From Cryptomeria japonica (lineage: Eukaryota; Streptophyta; Pinopsida; Cupressales; Cupressaceae), in contig NC_081405.1 of the NCBI RefSeq assembly GCF_030272615.1, positions 474,875,508-474,939,507 on the forward strand: a stretch of 64,000 nucleotides of DNA, given 5' to 3'. Shown in pieces: positions 20,151 to 33,109 of the stretch. Within the stretch, counting starts at the first letter, position 1. Each line of letters starts with the position of its first letter. The position numbers and the translations under genes were made by a program. The notes below the pieces were generated by a model. It ran no database searches. It had not been told where the DNA came from and saw only the letters and a list, made by a program, of their open reading frames with translations.

Positions 20151-22435
20151 ATATATGTATAGATGAGTCTCAATATTTTTGCTACCTTGATCTTCAAATT
20201 TTTTACTTCTTACATCAATAATAACTTAATTCTCTCATATATACATTTATTTCTTAATTTTTCCTTCTTTAGAATTTATAGAGATGGGTTCATGCAATCA
20301 AAAATGCTTTTATGAAAAATTACTTTGACATTTTTGACATCCACCACTCTGTACACATCAATATTTTTGAAGTATATGGATAAGGTGACTATAATTAAAG
20401 TATCAAATAAAGTTAATGCCACTAGAGCTATACCTATTATGGATGAGAGGCTAGCAATCGATTTATTCTTGAATAACAAATAATGGCATGTCTAATAATG
20501 TCCACTTTCATTTCGAAAGATTACCTCTATTTTATATTAAAGTCATATGCATATAACTTAATACCTTAAGCCAATTTAATAAAATACATGATGTAAAAGA
20601 AGGAAAATAATCACGTGTCACACTTGGAATCAATGCAAATATCATCTAGGGGATTTTTTAATTGAAGCATGAAACTAGGAGATAAGTATGGAAAATTATT
20701 TATGCCAAGGAAGTTGTTTTATTTTGAATCCTTGGAGAGAATATGGTTAGAAGTTTTGTCTTAGTACATGAATGAAAGATTCAAGTTGTTAAAATCAAAA
20801 CTAATTGCAAATCCATAACCTTTTATTATCTGAATCGAGGAACTTTTTCTTTCATATTATGGCTGAGAGGTGGACGGGGAAAGGGGATGTGGGAATTTTT
20901 GTGACCTTCGTAGCACGATCTTATTTTTAAAACAATTGGGGTCCTATTAGATGTGTTGGGATTTTCTCATCCTTTTGAATTATAAATCAGTTTTATTTTT
21001 ACGGTATCATTAAGTTTAGATGAGTAGAAGTTAAAAAAAAATTGTGACATTGGAATTTTTTGAAATTTTTAAAAGTTCAAGGGTTTTGTTAAAGTTGTGA
21101 ATTGCAAATTAGTGTTAAAATTTAGTTTGTAAGTAGTAAAGTCTAATTTGCAATTCTAAATTCGAAGTGTAGTTTTCTTACGCATATTGTTGTTTTTAGC
21201 ATGTTGTTTCATTTTTTTAAATTTTCGGTCCTCATTTGATGGTTTATCTACCATTTTATCTTGCATTTAGTCCATTCAAATAATTTTTCCTTTGTGCAAG
21301 TTTGGAGTTTAAGATTTTTGGGTTATTTTTTATATTTTTTATTGATTTTTAGTTTCACTTTCCTTTATGGACCAAGCAATATTGTAAAACAAAAAGTACA
21401 AGATAGTTTGAGCTTTTTTTAGCAATCTATGTAATGGATTTTTCTTAGGTTTAAAATATTTGTGTTGGATTGATTGTTTTGAGTTTCAAAGTGTGGTTTT
21501 GTGGACCTATTTGAATTTTATTTATAGTCTACAAATACCAATCACCATTATAATTTGTAATTTTGTTGTAAACACAATTAAATGTCGAATGTTGAAATGT
21601 AGTGTGAGAAGACCAACGATCTTTGCAGTTTGTAGTTTCTATGCAAAGTGCAATTGTGTGTTGAGTGTTGAGTGTTGAAATGCAGTATGAGAAGACCAAG
21701 GGGATTTGTTGTTTGTAGATTTATGCAAACTACAATTAGGTGAGTACTGAAATGTAATGGGAGAAGGCCAAGGGTCTTTGTAATTTGTATTTTTTATGCA
21801 AACTACAATCAAGTTTTGAGTTTTAAATTATTGTCTAAGAATACCAACCATAATTACACTTTGGAATTTTTTCTGAGTGCAATCTATGCTTAAACTTTGA
21901 GTTGCATTTTTTTCAAACCCCAAAAACTTTTCCATTTGAAGGTAATTTTTTTAAGAAATTTGAATTTTGATTGTTTTACTAGTACTAGCTTGTTATACAA
22001 ATGCTATTAAAGAATTATGATTTGAATTTGAATAATAATCATATTTTTAATTTATTTTATAATCAACAATAAAGCACTCTAGCTATGGCAAGAACTTCCT
22101 TTAGAAAATTTTCATGAAATAAATTTTTAAAAAAAGCATAATGCATTGTACCACCCTCAAAACTACTATCCAAACTTGATAATGTTTTAAATACATATTT
22201 TGGGTGTGTTGGACTAGAGAAATTTCACAAAAAGATAATGGAATGCAAAAAGGAAAAGAATGTTTTAAAATATTTGATGGCTTTGCAAAAGTAGCAATTT
22301 TTTAGAGTTATTACAATCTCCTAATTTGATTAAAATGTGTTATTAGATTCTACAATAAAAAAGGATAGGATGGTTAGAACAATTGATAGCAAAGTAATCA
22401 TGTAGATCAAACCCTCACATATTAAAGAAATGTTT
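20151..22435. other. AT-rich DNA without recognisable gene
   Basis: I find no coding motif, LTR or RNA gene on either strand. A short imperfect duplication (AGTGTGAGAAGACCAA...TTTGCAGTTTGTAGTTT and relatives) recurs at about 21600, 21685 and 21770. The long AT-rich open frames have no domain. Confidence 0.5.
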
Positions 22436-22439
22436 TTGA

Positions 22440-24298
22440 TATTGAAAGCAGCATAACAAGGATGTTGTCCCTATAACATCCACAACCTTAAGGCATCCAA
22501 AAACAATAGCAAAACTACAACAAACTAGTAACAAAAAAAGTCACAACAGTTCGACAGCAATAAACATAACCATCCAAATAGTAACCAAAGTCCTAAACAT
22601 TAGCTAACGAAAAAACATACTATAAACCTAGTAAGTTTATCAAAGGATTCAAGCTCCTTTAAACAAAAACAACAAAAAGAAAGTCCCCTATAACACTAAG
22701 CATTACTAGATTTTTCGACACCTTGGCCCGCTTGCAGTATGGCATTGTTCCAGTCCTCAATTTGGAACTTAAACAATTCCCTGTGAATGCCTTCGTTGTC
22801 CACAACATCGCCAAACACCTTTTCCTGCATTTAACAAAGTGAAGTTGTCGACCTATGTATAGCCCTAAGGCCAAACATATGTTGCTCATCTTCGATTCTA
22901 GCTCAATAATCTTTATCCTTCATCCTGTGTAGTTCCTGCCCCATATCCTTCAACTCTTTCTCAACCCTCTAACATCCCACACAACTCTCACCTATATCAT
23001 TCATCACATCTTCCTCCATGTCAACCTCCTCCAATTTTTCATCCCTAGTCGGGTTCCCTTGTTCGGCCCAACTATTGTTAATTGACTTCTTTGGGTTCTC
23101 GTTCAAATTCTCCCCACCACCATCAGCATTCCCTTCCTCCTCTTTTTATTTTTCCTCATCTTTCGAACCATAATCAACCAACTTTAGTCTCTTACCCTTC
23201 CCAGACTCATGGGAGGAAAGTCTATTTGACCACCTCCTACCTTCCCACTACTCCCCCTTTCCTCTTCTTCCTCCTTACTCGACTCATCTAAAATTGTTAT
23301 CTTCTTGTGGCTTGAGTTCTTCCCTTTCTTATTGCTAGTCGAGGCCTTTTGGGTTTTGGACCTGTCTATTTATGTGATTAACACTGAAGTGTAAGGGGGT
23401 TCTAGGGGAAGCCATGAAAACAACCTCTGAATGGGGAATGCAATATTTGGTCCAAGCACTAGGTGCACCAATTAACAAAGGGGAAGCACTGGTGGCAGAG
23501 GCTTCCATAATCACAATATTCCTAGGAAGACAGAGGGCAAGATGAAACCCTGGTGCAAGGGCACCGACTTTTTATCTTGCTTTTTTGGATCTAGGGCCTC
23601 TTTGACAACGTGTTCCAAGGAGTGAAACAGATAGAAGGGGAAAGAGAGGTGTCATGGTTCCTAAAATGATTCAGGAGTGACATATGGTAGAAGTAATAAA
23701 CTTTATGACGACCTTCAAGAGTAAAGTACTGCATTATCATTAAACATACTATCTTCTAGTGGTTGAGCAACTCTTATCTCGCATATCCACCTTACAGCTT
23801 TACGAGGGCTTCCTTTCCACAAAAGAACCAGTTAAGACTTTCACTATTCGCGAGATGGCTTTTTCTCTTCCACTTCTTGCCTTCCATGAATAGGTCAATC
23901 GCCTACACAATCACTTCCTCACTGACCTCAAACAAAATTCCTCCCACAATGACCCTCATGTTCACCCATGATGTAGTGAATTGAATCGACAATTCTTCAT
24001 CAAACCCTTGCATCAGTTCAAGGTACCCATCAACCCCTCCTTCCTTACAAATGTGCCACACAATTTGAATATTTTTAAATTCATTTGGCTTATCAGGCTT
24101 AATACACACAAGGTCTCCTCCCATTCTACAAGTAGTGAGAGACTTTTGCAGAAAGACCCAAGAAACACGAGAAAAACGTGAAAGTTTTTCTAGAAGTGTC
24201 GTAGTAAATGTGAAGGCAAGTTTTGAATAGGTTGTCGGAGTCATAAATGTGCTCGTATCTTCCCTTAATCGCCCACGCATACCAATAGCACATGACAT
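22440..24298 (-). pseudogene. Decayed unrecognised ORF, possible non-LTR element
   Basis: The minus strand from 24298 encodes an open 131-codon stretch (including MQGFDEELSIQFTTSWVNMR and VGGILFEVSEEVI). With several stops it continues through MEGKKWKRKSH, SLNWFFCGKEALVKL and YFTLEGRHKVYYFYHMSLL to about 23660. A later piece, EGIHRELFKFQIEDWNNAI, appears near 22750. The coherent composition over 1.6 kb suggests one old gene. The 3' end resembles that of 19570-19780, so it may be a retroposed repeat family. I do not recognise the protein. Confidence 0.45.
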
Positions 24299-24439
24299 TT
24301 TATCTTCTTAAAAAGGAACAGTTTTGTAAGAATATCCATGGAGTTGTTTAGAGAATATTTTGAAGCTCATATTAATTGATGTACTAATATTATAAACAAG
24401 AATTGGTTAGTTAACATTTATAATAAAAGACATTAATAA

Positions 24440-25972
24440 CAAACTAACAACTTTGATGGCTCTTAATGTCTCTCTCAACAGCTCCCCCACCCCTGCTAGT
24501 TTGAATTCTTCCCTCCCCTTTGCGCCTAGCATTCCCCCTCCTACCTCAGCTACTACGATGGGAGCTTCCATCCTGTCTAGGGATCCCACTCTGATTGCCT
24601 CTCCTGGCATTACTGCGGCACTTGTAAACCCCATGAGATTTATCACCTCGGATCTTTCCCGTGGTGTGGTGGTTGTTTCTGGTAAACACACTTCAGACAC
24701 TACTCCCCTTGTGGGGAAACGCAGCTTTGCTTGTGTGGCTCATTCAGCAGCTCCCTCCTCCAATGTTGTATGCTCGCTCCCATGTGCCAAGACGTCCCTT
24801 ATGATTGTCTGTGGAGAGGATTTGGTGGATAACATTGGATTTTATCAACGTTGTGCCCTGGTGTGCAGATTTTCTAGGGTTTGGCCATCTCTACCGAATC
24901 TTCACCGCTAGGTAAGTGACTCTGGGAAACCCTTGGTCGCTTACAACATTGAACCGTTTCCTTGTGCTAAGGGATTCTTTATTGCCTCCTTTACTTCCTC
25001 AAAGGATAGGGATTTGGTCCTCGGTAAGGTGTGGGCTCGGGACGCCCACTCTCTCTCGATCAAACCCTGGACTATTGCTTTTAACCCTCTAACTGAACCA
25101 CTAAATGTGCATCCAGTATGGGTCCACCTTCCGAATCTCCCTCTCCATTTTTGGGAGCAGTCGTGCTATGAGGCTATTGGCAACTTTGTTGGTCACTTTT
25201 TGATGGTGGACGAGGACACCTCCTCTATGGGTCGCTCCACATTTGCCCGAATTTTGGTCGACATTGATATTGTTGCACCACTCCCTGGTGATGTGGTACT
25301 TGTGGTTGGGGACTGGCCATGGACACAACCACTCGATTTCGAGGGCCTCCCCTTCCATTGCCAAAAATGCTTTGCCACTGGCCACTTGGCCTCAGACTGC
25401 TCATTTTCTCGTCGACGAGGGGTTCCCACCTAGTGAAAGGACGCTTACCCTAGACCATTTGATGGTTTACGCTTTGGAGGGACTCTTTGATGGCTCGGGT
25501 GAAGGTTCTCTTGTTGCTCAACTTGATTTGCAGTCTAACCCTGTGACCCCCTTGTGCTCAAATGCTACTGGTATCTCTCCTGATATAGCTTCGGTCCTTG
25601 CTTATGTGGCCCCCTTGCAACCAACAGAAATCATCGTTGGTCTACCTTCTGCTGACTCCTTTCCGAATAATTCACAGTCCACAGACCCTAATGACTCCAT
25701 TGCTTGGACGATGGTTCATCGTCGACGGAAAGGGAAATCCTCTCTCCCCCTCCCCCCCACTTCTTCCCCCATTATTGGGTCGGATGTCTCTGTGCCCCCC
25801 TGAGTGGGGCTAAGTTTGTATTGTTTTTACAGGGTTTCTTCACCTGCTTGTTTAGCTTGAATTTTTGGTTTTTTGGATAGTCCTGGACTATGTAAAGGGT
25901 TGGCACCCTAGTTAATGCTACTTTGTTAATCAAAAACATCTATAATATATAGGTTTTCAAACAAAAAAAAAA
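24440..25972 (+). mobile_element. LINE carrying ORF1 but no ORF2
   Basis: A plus-strand L1-type ORF1 (24456-25803) is followed by about 160 bp of 3' UTR-like sequence (GTCCTGGACTATGTAAAGGG...) and an A-run at 25963-25972. No endonuclease or RT follows. The 5' boundary is approximate and no convincing target duplication was found. Confidence 0.7.
24456..25803 (+). pseudogene. LINE ORF1 protein (DUF4283 and zinc knuckle)
   Basis: ATG at 24456 (MALNVSLNSS) opens a Ser/Pro-rich N-terminus. After a stop near 24910 the same frame continues as the DUF4283 RNA-binding-like domain (24933-25433): PFPCAKGFFIASFTSSKDRD, HPVWVHLPNLPLHFWEQSCY and STFARILVDIDIV. A CCHC knuckle follows in CQKCFATGHLASDC. 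After a frame change (about 25430) a second open stretch, to 25803, contains SIAWTMVHRRRKGKSS, a typical ORF1 C-terminal motif. ORF1 proteins of plant L1 LINEs bind their RNA. One stop and one frameshift make this copy broken. Confidence 0.8.
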
Positions 25973-28939
25973 TCAAGGAAGAAAATAATGATACAATTAC
26001 TCTTTTAAGTAGTTAGGATTGACATTGATATAGAGTTACATCCATTATTGTTTCAATTTGTTGCTAAATTCATTTCTAGAAAAGATTTCATTGATTGGAC
26101 TACCCTCAACACTAATAATCTCCACTCTAGAAATCATCTAGTTGAAGTAGTTTTAAAAGACTTCATATTTGGTGCATGCCTTGGCAAGAAGGACAAAAAA
26201 TGTTTGGCTTGAAAAAATAGGTGGCATGAGTTCATGTAGGTAGTTGGTATATTAATATTATCCCTAACTAGTGATAAATCAAAGAAATGAGAATTTTAGG
26301 AGGTTGCATAATGCCTTTATATTCACCATTATATGAATGCTTGAGAATGACAAAACAAAAAGAATGTCTCTTGAAACAATGTAATAGTGTCAAAAAAATG
26401 ATAAATTGGTATGATTAGTTTAGCTCCTTCGCTTATATAAAAAATGTAGGTTTTTTCAAGAATGCCACATGAACTCTCAAATCTATTTCAATGATTGAAA
26501 AAATTATTAGAAGTATATAAGCAAGGCACTAAGGTTCAAAAGATGTGTATACTTGGAAGGTGTACTAGTTTAATCGACCAATCTGCTAGAAATGTGGGTA
26601 TTGAATTATCCCTCTTGATGCTTAGGCCATACAAAGGGATTCATTCAAGTGTATTGAAATGTTCAAAGCCATCATCATGCATCAACCCCATTTGGAGGAT
26701 TTGTGGGTGAACTGCACCAATAAAATAGAGGTGCATAAGAGGTCCTACTTACACAAGACTATAGCACAAACAAGGATACACTAAATTGCCAAAGTGCCTC
26801 AAGAATAATACGATAAGGGTGATACATTAATCTCTCATATAAGCTATTTTTTTTATCAACCTCTACCCACATGAGATTGGAATGTTAGAGAACTTTAAAA
26901 TATAGAAGCTAGGATTTATATAGTGTCAAAAAGAGTAAGTGGTTGAGGAAGCAAAGAAGAACTTTCAAAACGAAATGCATCTCGACAAAGTAGTGATGGT
27001 ATTGAATGAGGAGGAAGAAGGACAAGAAGAATAGGAAGTAAGGCTAGCTGGGAAGAAGTCTCCCAAATTTAAATTTGTGCTCAAATTCAAATAAACTATA
27101 ACAAGGGAAGACTCAAGGTATGGATATTTATCCTACCCATCACAATCCTCCCAATGAAATTGCTTAGATTTTACAAGCTATGCTAGCTCAAACAAATGAA
27201 CTTGTATTGTCCTCTCCTAAAGAAGCCTTCAAGTCACCATCCCAATCTTCTTTGACTTTGCTTCTCAATACTCAACTTAAAAAAAATTCATGGTCTAGTC
27301 CTTAGAGGAATGATATAAGACCTTTATTCAATGCCCAATAAAAATAACAGTATCTTCTAGCAAGGCCCCATCACCTTTACCTAAAATTCCTACCCCTCAT
27401 CTTGTTGTAAATGATAAAAAAAAACTAGCAACACTTTGATTGTATCCAACCTAGTAAAACACAAGCCATGCATACCCCTAAGTTGTTTGACTAAATCATT
27501 TAGAAAAGGAAAAGAGTATTTATGTCGACATTGGACAATCTTACTCAACTAGAAGCTATGTTTCCAAAGTAAAATCTTCCATCATAATTGACAGTTCAAG
27601 AAATAAACAAGCTCAAATTATCACACCAATGTCAAATATTCCTAAAGTAGACATGCAATCTTCTAATTATATCATTACCATTATTAGTTGAGGAAAGTCA
27701 TCAAGGGACATGATTAATCACTCTAGTGACCATGGACATGACCTTCCCACAATAGAAGAGATTCATTATATAGTGCAAAAGGTCACTCAACTGAATGCTA
27801 AAGCAAAGGCATTTCTCAAGAACATAAGCTCCTTGTGAGATGAGAGATGGGAGGCTATTTTGGTTGATGTGTACAATATTATGTGTAAGCTTACCAATTG
27901 AAGCTAAATGGGCAAGGCCAAATGAAACATATCAATCAATGAACAAATGATATTTGTTTGATTCTCATGCATTTAATTCTTCTATTTATTGGCTATTGTA
28001 CTCTACACAGTAACATTAAATAATACATTTCAATTTATGAGATGTATACATTATAAAGTGTTGTATAATTTGTCTATAATGTCTTTGCTGGTTACACCTT
28101 CAATTTTGAGGTGTACATATGCAGCATTTGTCTCACTTAGTGCACTTGGTCGATTAGGTGAGTGTTGTAGTGTTTAGGTGTAGTATTTTTGTGGTCAAAA
28201 CAAGAGTATGAATGTCACAAACACTACAAATTGTTAATGAATCGCTAGAGAAAGCAATTATATATAAGGGTGTGAAGCATAAGAACAAAGTAGTTCATCA
28301 TTTTATCTCAGTTGTGAGATAGAAGGCATAAGGAGGAAGGCATTCAATAGTTCTAGTTCACCGAGAACTCTAGACCTTTCTCTCCAACACATCACTCCAA
28401 AGAGCCATGAAAAACTTATTAGTGAAATCAAACATGATGACAAGAAAATTTTCTCCATAGTTGAAGTACTCTACTACCATAATCAATTAAACAAGGAGAT
28501 GGATCAATTGAAGGATTAATCTTTGGTTTCAAGTACCCTTAGCAAAAAAATATTTAGGTACTATATGTAAAATATTTTCAAAAATTAATGTAAGAGACGC
28601 TTTAGATAATTTTTAGATCACTAAATATTTTACGTTTTCTAAATATTGTCTAAAGTTAATTTACAACTAGACTAATAAGATCTTTAAGCACATTACAATT
28701 CACATAATATTGCAACACATAAATCTAACATTTAAGGTTTGATTTACTTAACACTACAAATTCTTAGCCATCTAAGAAACTCTAGCCCAATAGAATAGGC
28801 AACAATAATAAAATAAAATAAAGTTTATATGACATCTTTATAATTTTGCCTCTACAAATCGTATTTGAACAAAAAGATTATCATTATAATTGAACTTTGT
28901 ATTGTTTTTTTGTCTCATCTTCGTTACTAATCCTTGTCC
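25973..28939. other. AT-rich DNA, no certain gene
   Basis: A weak plus-strand pattern at about 27500-27840 (NLTQLEAMF, then TIEEIHYIVQKVTQLNAKAK) may be the linker of an old Gypsy polyprotein, but no diagnostic domain is left. A TATA-like TATATATAAGGG at about 28260 follows a TGTAGTGTTTAGG, so part of an old LTR is possible. I could not place its ends. Confidence 0.3.
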
Positions 28940-29073
28940 ACAAATCTTCAGGTGAATTAGTATGGAGAATGATTAGTGATAAATCTTTGGAGTGTAATTT
29001 GTTTTCACACGTTTTATCTTTTCTCTTTAATTGTCCTATAAGATTTTAAGAAGACCTTCCTTCATTTTGACAC
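28940..29073 (+). repeat. 134-bp direct repeat, left copy
   Basis: Matches 29947-30080 with only a handful of differences (for example TTTTCACACG versus TTTTGACACG). It directly abuts the LTR-like segment between the copies. Confidence 0.9.
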
Positions 29074-29946
29074 TATTGCAGATAGTAAGTGAATACAATA
29101 ATGGGGTCTGCACATGCAAAAAGACCAACCGCCTAGAGCTCACTACTCAATCACAAAATTAGGAGTCACACTGACTACACAGTTGGATGGTTAAATCCAA
29201 TAATAATGTACTGCTTCAATTTAGCATCTTCAATGCCAGATTCAGTACCAGTTTGAGCTCTACGCATGAGGACCAAATACCTTCATGACCTTTAATAACC
29301 TTCCTTCAACCTTCAAATGATATCTGCGTGATTCGCACAAGGATTTGCTTTTTTTCACTCTTCACAATGATCTTCAATATATGCACACTCACACACACTT
29401 CTTCCAAATAAGATTTTACAATTATTTATACAAAACCTAAGACCTAATGATTAGATCGGCTCCCAAAAGATATTACATTTAAATCAATTACAAAATAAGC
29501 CTTGGTGCAATACAATATGTCGACCTCAATACATTTGCACATTATCCAATCAATAAATCATTTCCAAATCATGTCGTGCTGATCTGGAACATGTTTTCCT
29601 ATGCCGGTTCATAACCTGGACCTATCTACTGGTTAAGGCAAATATGTGAACCCGATTAGACCAATATGCAAAACACCAAATGCAAACATCCAATCCATGT
29701 CTTCGACATAACCAAACGATCTCCAGATGATAACAAGTCATCATCAACTTCCTGAGTTGCCGGTGAAACATATACTAGTAACTGTGCATAAGCCAATATC
29801 TATTTCGGGACCACAATGTGTCGGCTCAACAACAAACCAATATAACTAGAGTGCCAAATCAACAATGTAGACCTCCAAAAGATAAGTGTTGACATCAATG
29901 ACAAAACCAATGCAACACATGACGAAGTCATCCATAATACCAACAT
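29074..29946 (-). repeat. LTR-like segment between direct repeats
   Basis: On the minus strand it opens TGTTGGTATTATGGATGACT near 29945 and closes near 29077 with CTTACTATCTGCA, the TG...CA form of an LTR. No internal coding region, so it may be a solo LTR. The flanking duplication is 134 bp rather than 5 bp, so the mechanism is unclear. Confidence 0.4.
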
Positions 29947-30080
29947 ACAAATCTTCAAGTAAATTAGTATGGAGAATGATTAGTGATAAATCTTTGGAGT
30001 GTAATTTGTTTTGACACGTTTTATCTTTTCTCTTTAATTGTCCTATAAGATTCTAGGAAGGCCTTCATTCATTTTGACAC
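29947..30080 (+). repeat. 134-bp direct repeat, right copy
   Basis: Second copy of 28940-29073, starting ACAAATCTTCA and ending CATTTTGACAC. Confidence 0.9.
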
Positions 30081-30515
30081 ATTTTATCTTCTCTTTAATC
30101 TTAGGTGGAATGATCCATATCATTCTCTTCTCACTATTATCTTATCTTAGTAAGATGTAATATTTCCTTACGAGCCCTAATTCGTCCTCATTTCAATTTC
30201 AGCTCATGCTTAATTACAGCCTCGGGTTAATCATACTCAGTTCTTAATATATCTAGGGCTTTTACTTAGATTCAATTTATGCACGCACGCACACATATAC
30301 ATTGAAGGATCCACATTTACTTCCATTCAAGCATCTGAAGAGAAAAGTTATGGTTTATGAAAATAAAAAATAATGTCATGACCACTGATAAATAAGTTAA
30401 TGATCCAATTTTAAAAACCCCTTTGCACCTATGTATGACAATGCAAGATTTTCAATCTTCACTCGAATACAATAATTGCAACATGCTACATTCAACTTGT
30501 TTTTACAACAAAATG

Positions 30516-30521
30516 TTTATT
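30516..30521 (-). terminator. Polyadenylation signal of the PLAC8 gene
   Basis: AATAAA on the minus strand, 67 bp past the stop codon at 30588, within GAATAAACATTTTGTTG. Position and sequence fit the 3' end signal of the gene. Confidence 0.6.
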
Positions 30522-30587
30522 CAAGTAAATTGCTTTTAAGCAGGCAAAAAAACGTTACAAAAAGATACAGCCAAGTTAGTCTCACTT

Positions 30588-30809
30588 TCATGGCACTTGC
30601 ATCTGTGCATGGTTTTGGTGCTCGTTGTTCTCAACAAAACCAGAATTCATATTCTCAGAAGCATGCATTTCTTGAGGAACAGGTGGATTTATGAGAGTCA
30701 TTGGAATCACAATATCTTCTGACAAGTGACCTTGCATTTCTCGATGTTCTTGACAGAGTGCACACCAATGCATGCAACAATGGACCATACATGGATCGCA
30801 TGGTGAATT
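30588..30809 (-). CDS. CNR6: PLAC8 / cell number regulator 6-like protein, exon 4
   Basis: Last exon, 73 codons plus TGA. It starts [20 protein letters not shown], the second cysteine-rich block of the PLAC8 domain ('PCDPC..HCC...CALCQE.RE'), then [12 protein letters not shown] and a conserved [14 protein letters not shown] segment. The tail is Asn/His/Gln-rich. Acceptor TTTTGCAG at 30810 joins exon 3 in phase 0 (Q|N). PLAC8/CNR proteins are small membrane-associated proteins linked in plants to organ size and heavy-metal handling. That is family knowledge; the role of this one is not shown by sequence. Confidence 0.92.
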   Translation of the reverse strand, partial: NSPCDPCMVHCCMHWCALCQEHREMQGHLSEDIVIPMTLINPPVPQEMHASENMNSGFVENNEHQNHAQMQVP

Positions 30810-31790
30810 CTGCAAAAGCAGGTCAAATAAGTTGTATGTTTGTCACTATCTAAGCTATATAAAATGAGAGTAATATACTTAAATTCACTGGAAGCGGTTG
30901 AGGATAAAGGGGGGTTAGTTATTAGCTTCACCACTTCCATTTTGGAACATCCACTCTCTGAGTGTAATGGATAGGCTAAAGATGCTCACATGCCACACTA
31001 CATAGAACTCTCAACAAAGCAAAAAGGCAACATTGAACTCTCAACAGGAAAAGAATGCCAAAAAGGTTGTTGCTGCTCATGCTCAAAAGGCTCATACGTT
31101 ATAAAGGATTCTATTCATGTTAGGTTTCATATTGCTCCCTATCACATGAGACACCTCCAAGGACATTCCAATTGAACAGGAAATATCTTAGGTTTCAGTA
31201 CATTCAGACATGAAACAGTACAAATGCACATCCATGCACGTTTTGAGAAGGGATCTTTCTGACAGATAATTGCAGGCTTTCTGGACTTTGCCAGTGAATA
31301 GCAGTAATTTAGGGACTATAAAGTACTGCTGTATTAAGATAATGGCATCCATTGAAGGTTCCTTTGTTTGATTTTGGGAGCACATTGACATTGAAACTGT
31401 TGCATTTTCAGACAGGAGCAATAGCCTGCCTTGAAGGTTCCTTTGCTTGATTTTAGGAGTTAGTACTTGGCATGCCCTGCTGGGAACAACCATAACAATC
31501 CTTAATTAGCTTAGCAGATGGAATTTAAATATCAGGATTCCAAAGCCTGTTTGAAACGTTTGCAGCTGTTCCCCTGTTTTTTTTCTGTGATGTGTTGCAT
31601 GTTTGTTTATCACATTGACGTGCATGGTTTGCCACTCAACTTTGACAAAACACGTCATTTTTGTTATTTCATGAAAGCATAACTTATAAGGAAAATAATT
31701 GCATTAATGTTCAAAGAAATAAAGGTATCAACAACTAGGGCAAGAAGTAATGCAGGAAAAGAAGTTTGTTACAATAAGCCTACAATTTAC
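30810..31790 (-). other. Intron 3 of the PLAC8 gene
   Basis: 981 bp with GTAAAT donor and GCAG acceptor. It holds a short local duplication, GAAGGTTCCTTTG(T/C)TTGATTTT, at about 31354 and 31432. No gene or complete mobile element seen. Confidence 0.85.
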
Positions 31791-32056
31791 CTGAAGGTGA
31801 TATTTCTTCTGTAAGGTTTGCCTAAACAGACCAGTGTATATGCCACACATCCACCATGCAAATAATAAGCCTTCTCCAATCAGAAAAGCACTGTGAGGAT
31901 TAACTCCGTGGAATATAGCTGTCAATAAACCTAAAGCCATGCCACCTTCAACAAAAATTGCATGACAAGTGCAAGGTCTTGTCCAAGGTGTGTCGTCCCT
32001 TAGCCTCTCAATATTACGTCCAAATAATATGCATGGACAGAACAAGCCAAGACAGC
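31791..32056 (-). CDS. CNR6: PLAC8 / cell number regulator 6-like protein, exon 3
   Basis: Core exon, 266 bp. It completes the split Cys codon and encodes CLGLFCPCILFGRNIERLRD, the first PLAC8 cysteine block (CC.G.FCPC). Then come the hydrophobic stretch EGGMALGLLTAIFHGVNPHS and the segment AFLIGEGLLFAWWMCGIYTG, both plausible membrane-associated segments, ending LFRQTLQKKYHLQ. Acceptor CTGTTCCAG (phase 1) and donor CAG|GTAAAT. The match to the CNR6 subgroup is strong throughout, with no stop or frameshift. Confidence 0.95.
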
Positions 32057-33109
32057 CTGGAACAGCATAAAAAATAATGAAATCAATAATTATTATGTAG
32101 AAACGTGAAGAACATGGATGATTTACATGAACCCTATGAAAAATAAATCTTGGCTGTTACAAAATAACAAAATAGCTAATATTTAAGGAACTCAGAACAC
32201 AATAACTATCATCAGATGTATGGCATTTTATAATAACATTTCAACAAAAAGGGTTAAATCTCATAAACTTAAAATATAGAAATTAAAAAAATAAAAACTA
32301 AATATAACACAAAAAAGAACAAGAAGCACACTGATCTATGCAAAAATTTCAAAAACATTAATGATTTAAATGCATAAAAGATAAAACAAATCCATCACTC
32401 CCGAAAGCCTCAGTTACGTATCAAAATTTAAGAAATTAAGAGAAATATCAATCAGTCTGAATGCGCACAATGGAAACCATTAAAACAATATTCCAATATT
32501 CTGCAAAATGTTTTCATAATCCATTATTCAAATAGAATTTTCTGATTAGAATTGATAAATATAGAGATAATGATGTTACAATCTTAAAATTCATGATCAT
32601 GTTTTATCATCTTATCCTGACTATAAGCATCTAACACCCAGTGGCATATATACATCTTTATTGAGATCAATAAGAGGTCTAACCTCACCACACATCATAA
32701 TGCTAATAAAAAGTGTTTCTAGATAGAGCAGTGTAGCAGATTATGTATCGACATTCCCAATCATACTTCATGATGCATCATCAAGAAGAGGAAAAAGATG
32801 TATCGAGATGAAAAAATGTTTCTCTTACAGTTCCCGATGATGGATCATGGAGTGTGATCTGAAACACCAATACAAACTCTAATACACAGTTATAAACTTA
32901 TCCAAATGGAGGCAGATTTTTGCAATCCAAATATATTGACGGAAAGCTTTTTCATCAAATTTGCAGTGGACAAGGTATTTCTCAGTGATTTTCTTGTTTG
33001 GTGCCAAATCTTGTTCATTGAAGTTTGAATCTTGGTTTTACACAATATCATTTTGTTGATCTCTATATGATGTGATAAGTGTATCATTCATGTCATAATA
33101 GGTTATGCA

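Noticed and set aside
19918..20221. Short ORFs of Cys-Val or Tyr-Thr-His repeats
   Set aside because: They are translations of the (GTATGT)n/(TATG)n microsatellite.
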